Source: Tillus elongatus
Lineage: Eukaryota > Arthropoda > Insecta > Coleoptera > Cleridae
Assembly (NCBI GenBank): GCA_964006375.1
Contig: OZ023269.1
Coordinates: 3,038,001 to 3,102,000, forward strand
Direction: 5' to 3'
DNA length: 64,000 nt
The notes beneath the pieces are model-generated. The model was not told the origin of the DNA and did not search any database. It saw nothing but the letters and a program-made list of their open reading frames with translations. Each line of letters opens with the position of its first letter. Position 1 is the stretch's first letter. Positions 25,423 through 36,770 of the stretch are shown here, in pieces. Position numbers and translations under genes: made by a program.

Positions 25423-25905
25423 ATTTTTTATTTATTTCAACAACACACCACGAGGGCTTACAGCCTAAATAATATCGTACCATGGGTGTTGACAAGGAGG
25501 AAAGAGGCAACTTGTTAATTCTGGACTTGAAGGTTTGGAGGTTCGGAGGAGAAGGAAAAACATGTGCCGGCAAGGAATTCCACAACTTGGAAGTCCTCGT
25601 GACAAAAGAGCGGGCATAACAAGATGTTCTATGTCTGGTGACCTAGACAGTAAAAGGGTGCATTCGCTCTGTTCCCCTGGTAGATCTGTTGGGGGCAGCA
25701 GGTAGGGGAACTATGGAGGAAAGCTCCTCTGAGCAGTGCCCGTGCAGATATTTATAAAAGAGAGAGAGGTCACCAACGGCACGTCGGTGGGCAAGAGATG
25801 GCAGCCTTTGGATGAGGGTAGGGTCACCGATGAGACGTATAGCCCTCTTTTGAATGAAGTCCGTGATACCGAGTGTAGAAGCGGCAGCTGCACCCCAGAT
25901 GTGGA
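25423..25905 (-). pseudogene. LINE C-terminus and 3' end, second copy
   Basis: Same family as 19859-21560. On the minus strand it carries SSKGCHLLPTDVPLV and, in another frame, MWNSLPAHVFPSPPNL with KSRINKLPLSSLSTP. The 3' end is followed by a TAAATAAAAAA-like tail (plus strand TTTTTTATTTATTT at about 25423-25437), as expected for a 5'-truncated LINE insertion. It is inserted within a family A copy. Confidence 0.8.
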
Positions 25906-26177
25906 TTTTTTTAAAATTTTGCTAAAACAAGCACTTGCGAAGCCACGGGAGAAGTCTACGACTGTATTAAATATGAAACGGTTTCAATAAGTTAGGGCAA
26001 GAACAAACAACCAGATATGCTATTCAAATTGAATTAATTTTTAAAAGTTTTTATCTCTTCTTTATATTTTTTTTTTACAAAAACTCGCCAAAAAATTCTT
26101 CGGAATAACAACAATCTGATCTGTTAACGGTAAAGTGAAACGAGACTAAAAAAAAATCATAAAAAATGAAGTCACTA

Positions 26178-26262
26178 ACTAGGATTAGAACTCGTCATGT
26201 AGGACTAGACTATCGGATATAGATGGGTTAGCTGACTCGTCTACGCTCGACATGGCAGACTA
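26178..26262 (-). mobile_element. tRNA-derived SINE module, family D
   Basis: Minus strand: a box A-like segment near 26225-26242 and a box B-like AGTTCTAATCC near 26190-26201. Matching modules lie at 30228-30310 and 41508-41592. In all three the surrounding sequence is also homologous, so the SINE is now part of a larger dispersed repeat. Confidence 0.65.
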
Positions 26263-26339
26263 GCAGGTATACCCAGTAGTATCTAAATTGTATAACGTCG
26301 TTTCTATTTACACCAAACAATTTTTATTTACAATTGATT

Positions 26340-26775
26340 TTTTGCTCATACTTGAAAGAAATGAAGGAAAATAATGACTTATACACAGATCTAGGGACTT
26401 CTGAGTCATTTCGTGTCGTATTTTTCACTCAAGTTCGTACTCCTGCCATAATTATGAATTTTAACTTTGTTTCATCAGATCTAATTGATGAAAAATTAAT
26501 TTATATCTAACTTTTTGTCTTTCCACATGGAGATCTGAATTTTGGTACGTGGGATACAATTTATGACAGAAATCAGCGTACCCAATTTGGTTGCCCTTAG
26601 TGTGTTATTTGAGGAGGTAGAATTTTTTCCCAAAGAAAACACAAAATTTTCCGGGAAAACTTAGGCCAATTTTTCTGGATAACGAACTTGTCCAAGTCAT
26701 TTGCAAAGGAAAGGTTTGTGCCAAATTTGATCAAAATCGGCATATTATTTTTTGAGTTATCGGTGTGATACATAT
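26340..26775 (+). repeat. Family A end-2 variant
   Basis: TTTTTTGCTCATACTTGAAAG to GAGTTATCGGTGTGATACATA matches 30380-30800 and 41660-42095. It ends where the foldback element begins. Confidence 0.75.
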
Positions 26776-26807
26776 ACAGGGTGTTTCTAAATTGATGCGA
26801 AAAATTT

Positions 26808-28051
26808 TACAGGATGATTTCTTGGTAAAAAATAAGGGGTGTCTTTTTCTAAAGTTTTTCTTGAAACCCCTTCTCCTCCAAGTTACAGCCCTTTGAAATT
26901 TTGGCAAAAGAAAAGTTTTCATTAAATTTCTCCATTAATTTAAAAAAATGAAATTTTGTAGATGCATAAGGCTAACAAAATAACAGTTTTAAATGGATTT
27001 TGTAACCTTATAATGTTATCACAAGAGGGTGAAAAAACCTACCCTTACATTATTTTTTATCAGTACTTTTTGTTGTGTGTACCGTTTTCTATTTAAAAAA
27101 AATGACTTAGAAAGAAGGATTAATTTAGCAACTTTCTCATGTCTTGACATTTTCTCATAAAATTGTTTGTTTCATCACAAAAAAATTAAATATTACTCAG
27201 ATCGATGTCACATGAATTTACAGAGTGGTTGTTATTTGCTGAAAAATCAAGTGCGTGGTATTATTGCCTGTGAGGTTTTCTGAAAACCTTAGTTTATTCA
27301 AGTCCTGTTGACCTCAGAAATCATATTATCGCATCATGTGATATAAGAAACACACCCGGTCTTTTTCATAGAATACGAAGTTTAATGAGAAACATACTAG
27401 TCATGCGTTCTCTCAGAAGGGGGGCATTTTCAACATTTATTATGATGATACGTACTGACATTTTGTTAATATTTCTTTTCGTTTCTTAGTTTGTTAATTA
27501 TTAATTATAAAATAGTAGTACAATAAATAGTTGTTGTTTCTGTAAAAGCCAGAACAATACATATTAACATAATAGTGTAATTATAACGTTATTTGACACC
27601 CTACCACGTACTTGATTTTTCAGCAAATAACAACCACTCTGTAAATTCATGTGACATCAATCTGAGTAATATTTTATTTTTTTGTGATGAAACTAACAAT
27701 TTTATCAAAAAATGTCCGGACATAAAAGAGTTGCTAACTGACTATTTCTTTCTAAATCATTTTTTAAATAGAAAACGGTGCACATAATAAAAAGTACTGA
27801 TAAAAAATAATGTAAGCGTAGGTTTTTTCACCCTCTTGTGATAACATTATGGGTTACAAAATACATTTGAAACTGTCATTTTGTTAGCTTTATGCATCTG
27901 AAAAATTTCGTTTTTTAAAATTATTTCATAACGGAGAAATTTATTGAAAATTTTTTTTGCCAAAATTTCAAAGGGCTGTAACTTAGAGGAGAAGGGGTTT
28001 CAAGAAAAAGTTTATAAAAAAGACATCCCTTATTTTTCGCCAAAGAATCAC

Positions 28052-28057
<6 letters not shown>
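26808..28057. mobile_element. Foldback DNA element with about 450-bp inverted arms
   Basis: The left arm (26808 to about 27258) and right arm (about 27600-28057) are inverted repeats with scattered mismatches; examples are AAATAAGGG near both outer ends and AACAACCACTCTGTAAATTC at the inner edge. The ends read TACAGGATGATTCTT-like and TACAGAGTGATTCTTTGG. The central loop is about 340 bp. It lies between family A end-2 and a TA tract, in the place where a family A TA core is expected. Short open frames in the arms are not recognised proteins. Confidence 0.85.

Positions 28058-28135
<78 letters not shown>
28056..28135. repeat. (TA)n microsatellite
   Basis: About 40 TA units between the foldback element and family A end-1. 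Confidence 0.97.
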
Positions 28136-28138
<3 letters not shown>

Positions 28139-28280
28139 ATATAAAAATTGAAACTGACCCTGGATATGGGTTCTGAGAAGCCTAGTTCGCGCTCATTTGA
28201 AGATATTTTTTTCGAAATGGAAAAGTCGGGATCTCCTCATTAGTGAATTTTTTTTTAGAAAATTTACTCACAAAACCATC
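28136..28280 (-). repeat. Family A end-1 module
   Basis: ACTGACCCTGGATATGGGTT, CCTAGTTCGCGCTCATTTGA and AAAGTCGGGATCTCCTCATT precede the palindromic edge TTAGTGAATTTT ... AAAATTTACTC. Confidence 0.85.
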
Positions 28281-29220
28281 CAGTATACATTAACGCATCA
28301 GTCGACATTTCTATACTATGTAATGTAATGTTGAGTAAATATTTTAAATGTAATGCACATATTTATAAGCTTGTTTCAAATAGACACGCATCGCACTATT
28401 CTCATATCCCACTATCATGCTGAGTGTAACACATCCTGAGGCAGACCACACATAGCACATCATTACCACTGTGGTTACACGAAGAGGTGGTTACAGTAAA
28501 GTGCTGGCTTTGCATTCTGTCCAAGTCTCGCTAAATGCTGCAATATGCAACTCAGCCTCTCACCAGATAAAACTACAGTCGTGCGAGATAAATGTACTAT
28601 GATACGCTTGACACCTGCCTTCCAAATCTCACCAAACCAATGAGAAAAACCAGATTGAACTTGTAGCCGAGACTATAACATGTTCTTGCACTTCACTGAA
28701 CTGATGACCCGCTGTTTCTAGAATTATTCACTGTCACCAATTATAGCGTTACTTTGTACTTTGTGTAGTGTTTCGCTGATAGCGCCTTTCTAAATGAAAT
28801 ATCTCTTAATTGTTCCAGAGAAAGACACTCATATCATACGAAACTAAAATTGTAGCGACCAAACTTCTTAAAGCGGTTTTGTCATAAAAGATGTAAAAGT
28901 CGAATAAACTTTAGGGAACCGTCATTTATAAAATAGTATCTTCAACTGTTTTGTTGGGAAAGAAAGACTTTGCTGCAGAAAGTTAAGTGCTCGTTCGTTT
29001 GTAAAATTAAAAGAACAATTCAGTCTGAAGCCAAATAGTTCTACAAGTTTACTAAATATATGATGGTTACATTACTGACAAAGGCAAAAGCGGTCTTTTT
29101 TTTAATTACAGCGTATCTTTGAGAGACGAAGTTGGTTTCCTTGCGATCACTGTGTTAGATGCTTCAAATCGAAACAATATAATTGTACAATTTTAAAAGC
29201 TAAAATTAGATACAACTAAG
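28281..29220. other. No recognisable feature
   Basis: No gene, RNA or repeat recognised. Confidence 0.5.
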
Positions 29221-29236
29221 CACTGGTTTTTATAGA

Positions 29237-29320
29237 AATATGTTTATTGTTTTTGTAAACTTGAAAAAAGCATTCGATAATGCTGACTGAAAAATATTGT
29301 TTCTCCAATGGCCCAACTAG
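29237..29320 (+). pseudogene. Possible LINE RT motif A relic
   Basis: One frame reads NMFIVFVNLKKAFDNAD, then a stop, then KILFL. This resembles RT motif A (FxDLKKAFDxVDHxIL). The relic is too short to be more than suggestive. Confidence 0.35.
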
Positions 29321-29676
29321 CAAACTGAACCTAAAATGAGTAGTTATTACGTAATCGCCACTAATTCTGCGACTCGGTCGTAAAATAGCTTACGCATTAG
29401 AAATGACCACTGCGTAATATTCACCACTTATAACTACTTATGAGCTACGCAACTTCAGGGCTGCTTTCAAGGTATTAGAAACGTCGTCATTACTCATAGA
29501 ATGACTTTAAAGTTCCGCGAACTTGAAGGTAGCAGCCAACAGTAGCCGAAAATATCGTTACTGAAATGTTACATAAAAGTTGCAGCCATTTTCACTTAGC
29601 TCTAATAGTTGCCGAAAAATTAAGCGCATGGGCTAAATACAAAGACTTACAACAAGCAAACATTAAATGTCATCTT

Positions 29677-30129
29677 TTAAAACTGTTTAAAGCTATAGTA
29701 AGATTTTGTCTTTAAATATGCTGGAATTTCATTTTTAAAACTGCGTCTGCTCAAGTTTATAAAAACATTACGCAATTTATTGATATATTTTATTTCAGTA
29801 AAAGAGGGAAAGTTTTCAAATCTATCAGTCGAATGTAAAGGGGGACTCATTTCTAACTCATTTCTGGTAGGGTAAGAATTAATGTCAATATTTCGCTTAA
29901 CTGAAGAAAGATTGTTGTAAATAAGCAACAAACACTTATAAATGTATAGGCATGGTAGTGGCATTATATTATATTTAGTAAAAAATGGTTGACAAGGCTC
30001 TATTGGTTTAAGACCAAATATTAATCTTAGGGTCCTTTTCTGCTGTATAAATATTCTGCCAGACTGAACTGCGCTACCCCAAAGAACCAGATGATATGAT
30101 GACGCCGAATAAACAAGAGTAATAGACAT
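29677..30129 (-). pseudogene. LINE RT C-terminal fragment
   Basis: A 150-residue open frame matches the region after the RT thumb in several LINE families: YHLVLWGSAVQSGRIFIQQKR at the N-terminus (the YGIxLWG...Q-K-RxxRxI block), PLPCLYIYKCLLL in the middle, and YINKLRNVFINL followed by KNEIPAYLKTKSYYS at the end. The start codon is incidental because upstream RT domains are absent. The family differs from the LINEs at 10403 and 19859. Confidence 0.72.
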
Positions 30130-30227
30130 TAATAAGGTTGTTAAGATTTAGTGTGGCTGCAACAACAATCTGATTAGATAACGGTAAAGTGAAATGAGAT
30201 TTTAAAAAAAACGATAAAAATTAAAGT

Positions 30228-30310
30228 CACTCAATAGAATTAGAACTCGCCACGTAGGAGTTCATTATCCGATGTAAACGCCTTGGCCAACTTGGCCACG
30301 CTCGACATGT
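30228..30310 (-). mobile_element. tRNA-derived SINE module, family D
   Basis: Minus strand: a box A-like TGGCCAAGTTGGCCAA segment near 30285 and a box B-like AGTTCTAATTC near 30237. Homologous to 41508-41592. Confidence 0.6.
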
Positions 30311-30379
30311 ATGTACTAACAGGTATATCCCGTAATACATGCTAATCGTCTAACGTTACTATTTACACAAAACAATTTT

Positions 30380-30819
30380 GATTTGCAATGGATTTTTTGC
30401 TCATATTTTAACGGAATAAAAGAAAGTAACGGCTTAGACACATATCTAGAAGCTCGCTAGTCATTTTTTGTCGTATTTTTCATTCATATTCGTACTCCTA
30501 CTATCATAATAATCACTTTTGACGTTTTAACTTTCTTGAATCGGATTTAATTAATTTGCCTCCACCTTTTTTTGTCTTTTAACAGAGATATCTGAACTTT
30601 GGTACATCAGATACTCTTTTTGACGTAATTCAGCACACCAAATTTGGGGTTGCCCCTACTTTGTTATTTCCGAAGATATACATTTTTTTCGAAAGAAAAC
30701 AAAATTTTTGGGAAAACCTGGGCCAAATTTCCTAACCAACGAACTTTTTCAAGTCACTTGCAAAAGAAAAGTATGTACCACATTATATAATAAAGATAAA
30801 TAAATAAATAAATAAATAA

Positions 30820-30823
<4 letters not shown>
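30380..30823 (+). repeat. Family A end-2 variant
   Basis: Homologous to 26340-26775. The edge before the TA tract is replaced by (TAAA)n at 30796-30824. Confidence 0.7.

Positions 30824-30916
<93 letters not shown>
30824..30916. repeat. (TA)n microsatellite
   Basis: About 46 units, preceded by a TAAA run. It is followed directly by AGTCGGGATCTCCTTATTAG, so the first 60 bp of end-1 are missing. Confidence 0.96.
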
Positions 30917-30918
<2 letters not shown>

Positions 30919-31199
30919 TCGGGATCTCCTTATTAGTGATTTTTTTTAAAGAAAATTCACTTAAAACCTTTAAAATGAAGGACAAAATAACAATAAAAAA
31001 CAAGTTACGACATGTGGGTGGTAACAACATTTTTAACCTCTTCTTTCACTTCAACCAAGCATTCTAATTTACTCTCAGTGCGAGTCTTCATAATGACTTA
31101 TTTTTAAATAGCTTTAGTCACTGTTAATATACATTAATCAGAGTGTTTTATTTGTTTATTATCGTTATATATTATTTTATAATTATGCTTTTGCATTTG

Positions 31200-31201
<2 letters not shown>

Positions 31202-31282
<81 letters not shown>
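31202..31282. repeat. (TA)n microsatellite
   Basis: About 40 TA units. The flanks are not recognised as family A. Confidence 0.96.
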
Positions 31283-31285
<3 letters not shown>

Positions 31286-31289
31286 ATGT

Positions 31290-32480
31290 TCTGCTAATTT
31301 TAGGGTATCAAGTTTATTTACACATATATTGAAATCATTAAAAATTGATGCAAAAGGAAATTGTCAATTAGATTCCTACAAAATTAAATTGAATCCATAT
31401 TTAAGGAACATAAATGCAGTCGGATGCTATAGTAATTCCATAAAACCATTACTGAAAAAATAGTGAATGCGGGTAGGCAATTTAAAATTTTACGAATAGT
31501 GAAAGTTGCTGAAAACCAGAAAACCACCCTAAGAAATTAAGAGCAGATTATTACTAAAAGCGGTGAAGGTTTTGATGTTTTATTTTATTTTAATTTGCTT
31601 TCTAATTGGTCATTTGTTTTCAAAAAGTCTTATCAATATAGCGTTCGCTCAAATTGTAACATTTCCTGAGTTCAGTTTTCCTCTTCACTTTTCGATGACA
31701 ATTTACTCCAGAATTGTATCTAGGATATACACATACAACCACTAAAAAAAGCGCTACATACAAAAAGCCTATTACAGCCTACTCAACATCTGGAAATTCA
31801 GGTTTTAATATGTAAGCTGACCCAGATTATAGTAAAATCATTGTCCAGTATCCAGTATTTGTCTGTGCCAAGGGATTGTTGAATCAAGCTAGTAAATACG
31901 ACCTATAATGCGGCCCGATGCCTCAGCTGTATGTTCCAAGTTATGATAATGTTCCCTCCATTAACATAAAACGCAACTGAAAGAGAACCCCGAAATTCTA
32001 CTACCGTCTTTTGTTTGGAAGATCACCTGTCGCAATTAACACAAACATTAAGTATTGCTTTATCTATCTACACACACAAACGAAAATCCATCTTTAATCT
32101 GTCTGTTGGTTGGAGATAGCGTGACAGATGTAATAGAAACCATTACATGATTACATCATTCTAGGTTACCGTATAATTAGCTGCAATCAGGAATTAAGTT
32201 GGCGATCCTATACTCAAGATGATTGATTCAGAACAATTTTTATTTTAATTTTGGTTAAAACAAACTTTCAGTTCTAATTATCAATATCTTTAATAAAATT
32301 CTATCAGATTAATTTAACCTTTCACAAGTATTATTTTTGTTCTCCCAGATTGAGTTTATCTTTTTAACGAATTTCCACAAACCAAATTGCTATGTGGAAA
32401 ACGCGATTTCTGAGCTTTGAAAATAATATTTTACCGCGAATTCAGACCCCTGAAACCCATATTCGGGCTCAGTTTAAACT
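31290..32480. other. No recognisable feature
   Basis: An open frame continues from the TA tract to 31463 (FRVSSLFTHILKSLKIDAKG within it) but matches no family known to me. The remainder holds nothing identifiable. Confidence 0.45.
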
Positions 32481-32488
32481 TTTATATG

Positions 32489-32489
<1 letters not shown>

Positions 32490-32555
<66 letters not shown>
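32490..32555. repeat. (TA)n microsatellite
   Basis: About 33 TA units preceded by ACCCATATTCGGGCTCAGTT, a degraded family A end-1 edge. Confidence 0.96.
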
Positions 32556-32556
<1 letters not shown>

Positions 32557-32644
32557 GATATAAAACGTAAACTATATGCCAAAGTTTGGACTTCTATGTT
32601 ACAAGAAAAAAAAGTTATAATAAAATATTTTGTGTCAGATTATT

Positions 32645-32690
32645 TCTATGAAAATTCACTACCATAACGCAGTTGCTGCGTGCAGGCTTT
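32645..32690 (+). repeat. MITE B terminal fragment
   Basis: AAATTCACTACCATAACGCA followed by GTTGCTGCGTGCAGG is one end of MITE B, joined directly to a mariner-B inverted repeat. Confidence 0.7.
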
Positions 32691-32691
32691 T

Positions 32692-34513
32692 ATGAATGCG
32701 GAGATACCCCATATGTATGGTCTAATATTATAGTTTTCAATACAGAGTGGAAATTTAATACCAGAATATTAAAATTAAACAGTTTACCCTGAAATTCGTA
32801 TTTCGAAAATAAACCTAATAAAAACGTCCCTTTCTTATAATAAATGTTTAAAATGTTATCCATTTACTTACACACCACGAAATAATCTGCTCTGGAATTC
32901 TTCACTCACTCTTATCTTAAATTTCTTATCTTTGCTTTTATCTAAAACGTACTTTGTATCATTAATCGTTTCTTATTAACTACCAATTTTTGTAGTGTAA
33001 AAAGTGAAAGTTAACAGTTTTGTGGTGTATTGTGTTGAATGCACGGTCTCCTAATAAATTAGTCGTAATTTTGTTCCGATAATTTCAATTAGTTTTTGGT
33101 CTAATAATACGATACATAACTGAAACTCTGCGAACAGAAATATTGATGATGATTAGGTATGGTGATATGTCTAGAACACAGGCACAAGTCGTTAACCTAT
33201 TTATTGAAAAAAAAACAACAGATTTGCCCCCACTAACCTAGGGAGCTGTCTAAGATACATTCACAGTTTCGTGATTATGGGCACGTTAAACCACTGCCTA
33301 GGAGACCCAAGTTTGTTGGAGAAGATGTGAAACTCAATATTTTGTTGGCTTTTCAAGAAGAACCAACAACTTCTACCCATCAAGTTATACGTGAAAATGA
33401 TGTTAGTCAATCAACAGTTTTAAAGTGTCTCAAAAACGAAAAAATGCATCCCTAAAACTACAACACGTTCAAGAGTTGATTGACGGTGGTTCTGATACAA
33501 GACTACAATTTTGTGAACAACTGCTGAACATGTTACATCGAAATCTTATTTCTTCTACTGACGTTCTGTTTTCCGATGAAGCAACATTTCTTTTGAATGG
33601 CGTTGTAAACAGGAAAACTTAAAAATACTGGGCTGCCGAAAACCCCCACTGGATGCGACAAACACACACTTAGCGTCCTCAGAAGTTGAACGTTTGGGCT
33701 GGTATCATTGGTAATCACGTAGTTGGACGTGTTTTTATAGAATATCTAAACGGTCCAAGATTTCTAGAAATGCTAAGAGAACAGGTTGTCCCAATGTTAG
33801 CAGAATTGTATCCAAATGTAATGGAACCTAATATTTCCTATGAAAGGATATGGTTTCAGCAAGACGGTGCACCGCTGCACTTTGCTCTTCAAGTACGGGA
33901 GTATTTACACGAATTATTTCCACAAATATGGCTTGGACGAAGAGGTTTCGTAGAATGACCCGCTAGATCACCAGATCTTACACCTCCTGATTTATTTTTA
34001 TGAGGACACCTTAAAAACAGAGTGTATAAAATGCAACCTGCTCATTTAGATGACTTGTAAATGAAAATAACAACGGAAATTAGGAACGTAAGGCCGGACG
34101 TGTTGAACAGAGTTATGGAAGAATTAAAGAGCAGATTATTTCGTTGTGTGCAAGTGAATGGAGAATATTTTGCACATATATTATAAGAAAGGGACGTCTT
34201 TATTAAGTTTATTTTCTAAATTTAAATTTCAGGGTCAACTGTTTAGTTTTAATATTCCGGTAGTAAATTTCGACCCTGTATGGAAAACTGTAATATTAGA
34301 CCATACATATGGGGTCTCTTCGCATTCAGAAATATGTGATCCATCGAATTGTTGAAATAATGTAAGGTTGCTATTATAAAGAAAAGGATAAAGTGGTGTG
34401 GGTAAACTAGTGGGAGTTTAATTTTTTCAACTATGATTATAAGATAATGTTCGACAAACTAAACTTCACGTGTCTCAGCGTTTTCCACAAAAACTATTTT
34501 TTGCTGAATAATT
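32692..34513 (+). mobile_element. Mariner-B element, copy 1
   Basis: Flanking inverted repeats match for at least 155 bp: left from about 32692 (GAATGCGGAGATACCCCATA) and right to about 34345. The right arm extends to about 34513, matching the left arm of the second copy at 43125-43340. The left arm is therefore truncated where MITE B sequence begins. A broken transposase lies between. Confidence 0.8.
33103..34186 (+). pseudogene. Mariner-B transposase, broken
   Basis: A DUF4817-type Tc1/mariner transposase related to mariner-A but distinct. The N-terminal part reads TETLRTEILMMIRYGDMSRT; the start codon is lost compared with 43724. Stops or frameshifts occur near 33240, 33455, 33620, 33672, 33958, 34003 and 34058. 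Catalytic positions look preserved: FSDEATF (about 33572), QQDGAPLH (about 33860) and LTPPDLFL (about 33985). The C-terminus NGEYFAHIL ends with TAA at 34184-34186, in the position of the FEHLL signature in mariner-A. It is inactive through stops rather than loss of active-site residues. Confidence 0.85.
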
Positions 34514-34599
34514 AATTTTAGGGTGAGGGGGGGGGGGGGTGGTTGGTTGGCGAGGTGGAAAAGACTGTAATTCTTTGACTTGAAACTTCATTTTCTGTT

Positions 34600-35374
34600 G
34601 GATGTTAGCACTGTCGATGATATTTGCGAAGAAGAGACTGAAAATTTTAATTCATGGGAAAAGTGAAATGACGATTCCAACTGTTTCGGGAAAAATATGT
34701 ATAAGTGGTGAGTTGGTGGGTAATAAACGAACATGCAATATTTGTTTTCACGTTTATTTTACAGGCCTAGAGAGCAACTCCCTGTGAATGTTAGGAGCCG
34801 ACAGCATAACATTGTGTTGACTTTACCAGGCTTGCGTGCAAATCCAAAGCAACTTGGTCATAATCCGAAGGTTGAAGATGTTTGGAAACTTCACTTTTCG
34901 CCAAATATAACGACCGAAATTATTCGATGGACGAACATCAAAATTACGCAAGTTCGGAAAAATACATGAATCCAAGTAGTCCAATTTTATCCACCATTGA
35001 TGAAATTGAAATGGTGGCATTCTCTGGAATGCTGATTTACAGTTCTGTTTTCAAGTCGGGTAATGAGAATATCGATTACTTATTTGCAACAGATGGCACT
35101 GGACGAGACGCTTTCCGTTGTACAATGCCAAAGCCAAAGTTTATATACCAAAAAGCCAGCTCGATACGGCATCAAAATCATATGTCTGACGGGTGCAAGG
35201 AACAATTACCTCCCCAATGCGTACATCTACACTGGCAAGGGTTTAGACTCTATTTTCTTAGCATCACCTAAAAAGATGCTAAATATTTCCGCTCAAGTTG
35301 TCATAAGGTTATTGAAGCGCATCCAGAAGACCAATAGGAATATTGCAGCTGAGATTTGGTTCAGTTCTTTGTAA
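34600..35374 (+). pseudogene. piggyBac-like transposase with internal deletion
   Basis: Frame segments at 34733-34969, 34882-35271 and 35063-35374 together resemble a piggyBac transposase different from the one at 54206. The N-terminal part reads LPGLRANPKQLGHNPKVEDV, then NIDYLFATDGTGRDAFRCTM. The sequence then skips the central region and resumes at KKPARYGIKIICLTGARNNY, NAYIYTGKGLDS and NRNIAAEIWFSSL. In the last block Asp-Asn of the usual TADNWFSS is Glu-Ile, so the second catalytic Asp is lost. No C-terminal half or Cys-rich domain is seen. The element is truncated and dead. Confidence 0.8.
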
Positions 35375-35464
35375 GTTGTACAAGAGCTAAAATGAAGAGG
35401 CCTCACCTATGTGGGAACTTTAAGGAAAAATCAGACAGATATTCCTACGAGCTTTAACGCAAAC

Positions 35465-36308
35465 AACCATAACGCACTTGCTGCGTCCAGAATTTCTTTT
35501 CTTACTAACATGCATTACATTTCGATGGAAAATGCAAAAATGCAATAACATAAGGCGTGTTTGATTAACAAAAAAAAAAAAAGAAAGTTTGTATCACCAA
35601 CGACTTATGGGCTACCCTGTGATTGTAGAAATATTTTTTTTAAGTTGTAGCTCAAAACACCCTATAATTAATATATACAATTTTTTTTTCATATCTTGTA
35701 TAATGACATGATGACATGATATATTTAGTTTTATTGATTTTTTACGAAAACTCGACAAAAATTATATACCATTAAAACGATAAACTCTATAGCTAACACT
35801 ACTGCCAAAACATCAGAGAAAGGGTCTATTTGAAATGAATTTTCTGGAAATATTTTAGTAAAATGAAGGACAATGACGGTTGGAACTAAGACTTCAGGGT
35901 TTGTAAAACATTCTTCTTGAGACATTTTATTTCCATAGCCCGTATTAGATTTAAGTTCTTTGCCTAAATGTTGCCCATTTTGACGTTTGAAGTCGCCACT
36001 TTGACGTTTTGAGGAAAACCCTAATTTATTTTTCTTTAAATGCCTATAACTTTTTTGTCTTTTGACCTACAAAGCTAAGTTTTAGTGGGTAACTCATCTG
36101 TAAAGATATAAACCTGCGTACTAAATTTGGTTGACCTTACTTTGTTAATTCCGGAGATATATATTTTTTTCTAAATAAAACACAAAATTTTCCGGGAAAA
36201 CCTGGGCCGATTTTCCTGGCTAACAATATTGTCCAAGCCATTTGCAAAAGGAAGGTATTCACCAAATTTAATCAAAATTGGCCTATTATTTTTTGAGTTA
36301 TCGGTGCG

Positions 36309-36312
<4 letters not shown>
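35465..36312 (-). repeat. MITE B end + module E + family A end-2
   Basis: Order from the left: MITE B terminus (CATAACGCACTTGCTGCGTC), module E (about 35495-35760, ATTTCGATGGAAAATGC), then family A end-2 to GAGTTATCGGTGCGATACAT. It is the inverted counterpart of 800-1912 without the MITE B interior. The open frame at 35731-35925 (minus) lies in this repeat and is not considered a gene. Confidence 0.75.

Positions 36313-36392
<80 letters not shown>
36313..36392. repeat. (TA)n microsatellite
   Basis: About 39 units in a family A copy that is complete on both sides of the tract. Confidence 0.97.
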
Positions 36393-36394
<2 letters not shown>

Positions 36395-36515
36395 GAAACT
36401 GACCACGGATATTTGTTCTGGGGAGCCTAATTAGCGCTCATGTGAAGAAATTTTTTCAAAATTCAAAAGTCGGGATCTCCTCATTAGTGAATTTTTTCAA
36501 GAAAATTCACTAATA
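36393..36515 (-). repeat. Family A end-1 module
   Basis: Runs from ATTGAAACTGACCACGGATA through AAGTCGGGATCTCCTCATTA to the palindromic edge TTAGTGAATTTTTTCAAGAA/AAATTCACTAA at 36484-36512. Confidence 0.88.
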
Positions 36516-36723
36516 AGACAGTGAACTACAGTTAATGGGGTTGCATTGTCCCAAAACAAGGTAGTATACAATTGGGAAATTTTATGAAAGATGGCAGGAA
36601 TGATTCAAATTGTTATTATGTTAAGGCTATACTAGTTCATAGATTATATAATTTAGATAATTATTTTTATCTTTGGGTGATGAATAAAAGGCCTTTTCTT
36701 TCCAAACAAATACTTTATTCCTT

Positions 36724-36770
36724 GTCCCGACGCGTTTCGACCTTACCTAACAGGTCATCCTCAGGGGAAT
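36724..36770 (-). ncRNA. Hammerhead-like motif, left arm
   Basis: Mirror image of the motif at 38644-38690, on the minus strand. Confidence 0.55.

Noticed and set aside
35731..35925. Minus-strand frame MSQEECFTNPEVLVP as a conserved small gene
   Set aside because: It lies in the family A/E repeat, and the corresponding region at about 1180-1390 has stops and frame differences.
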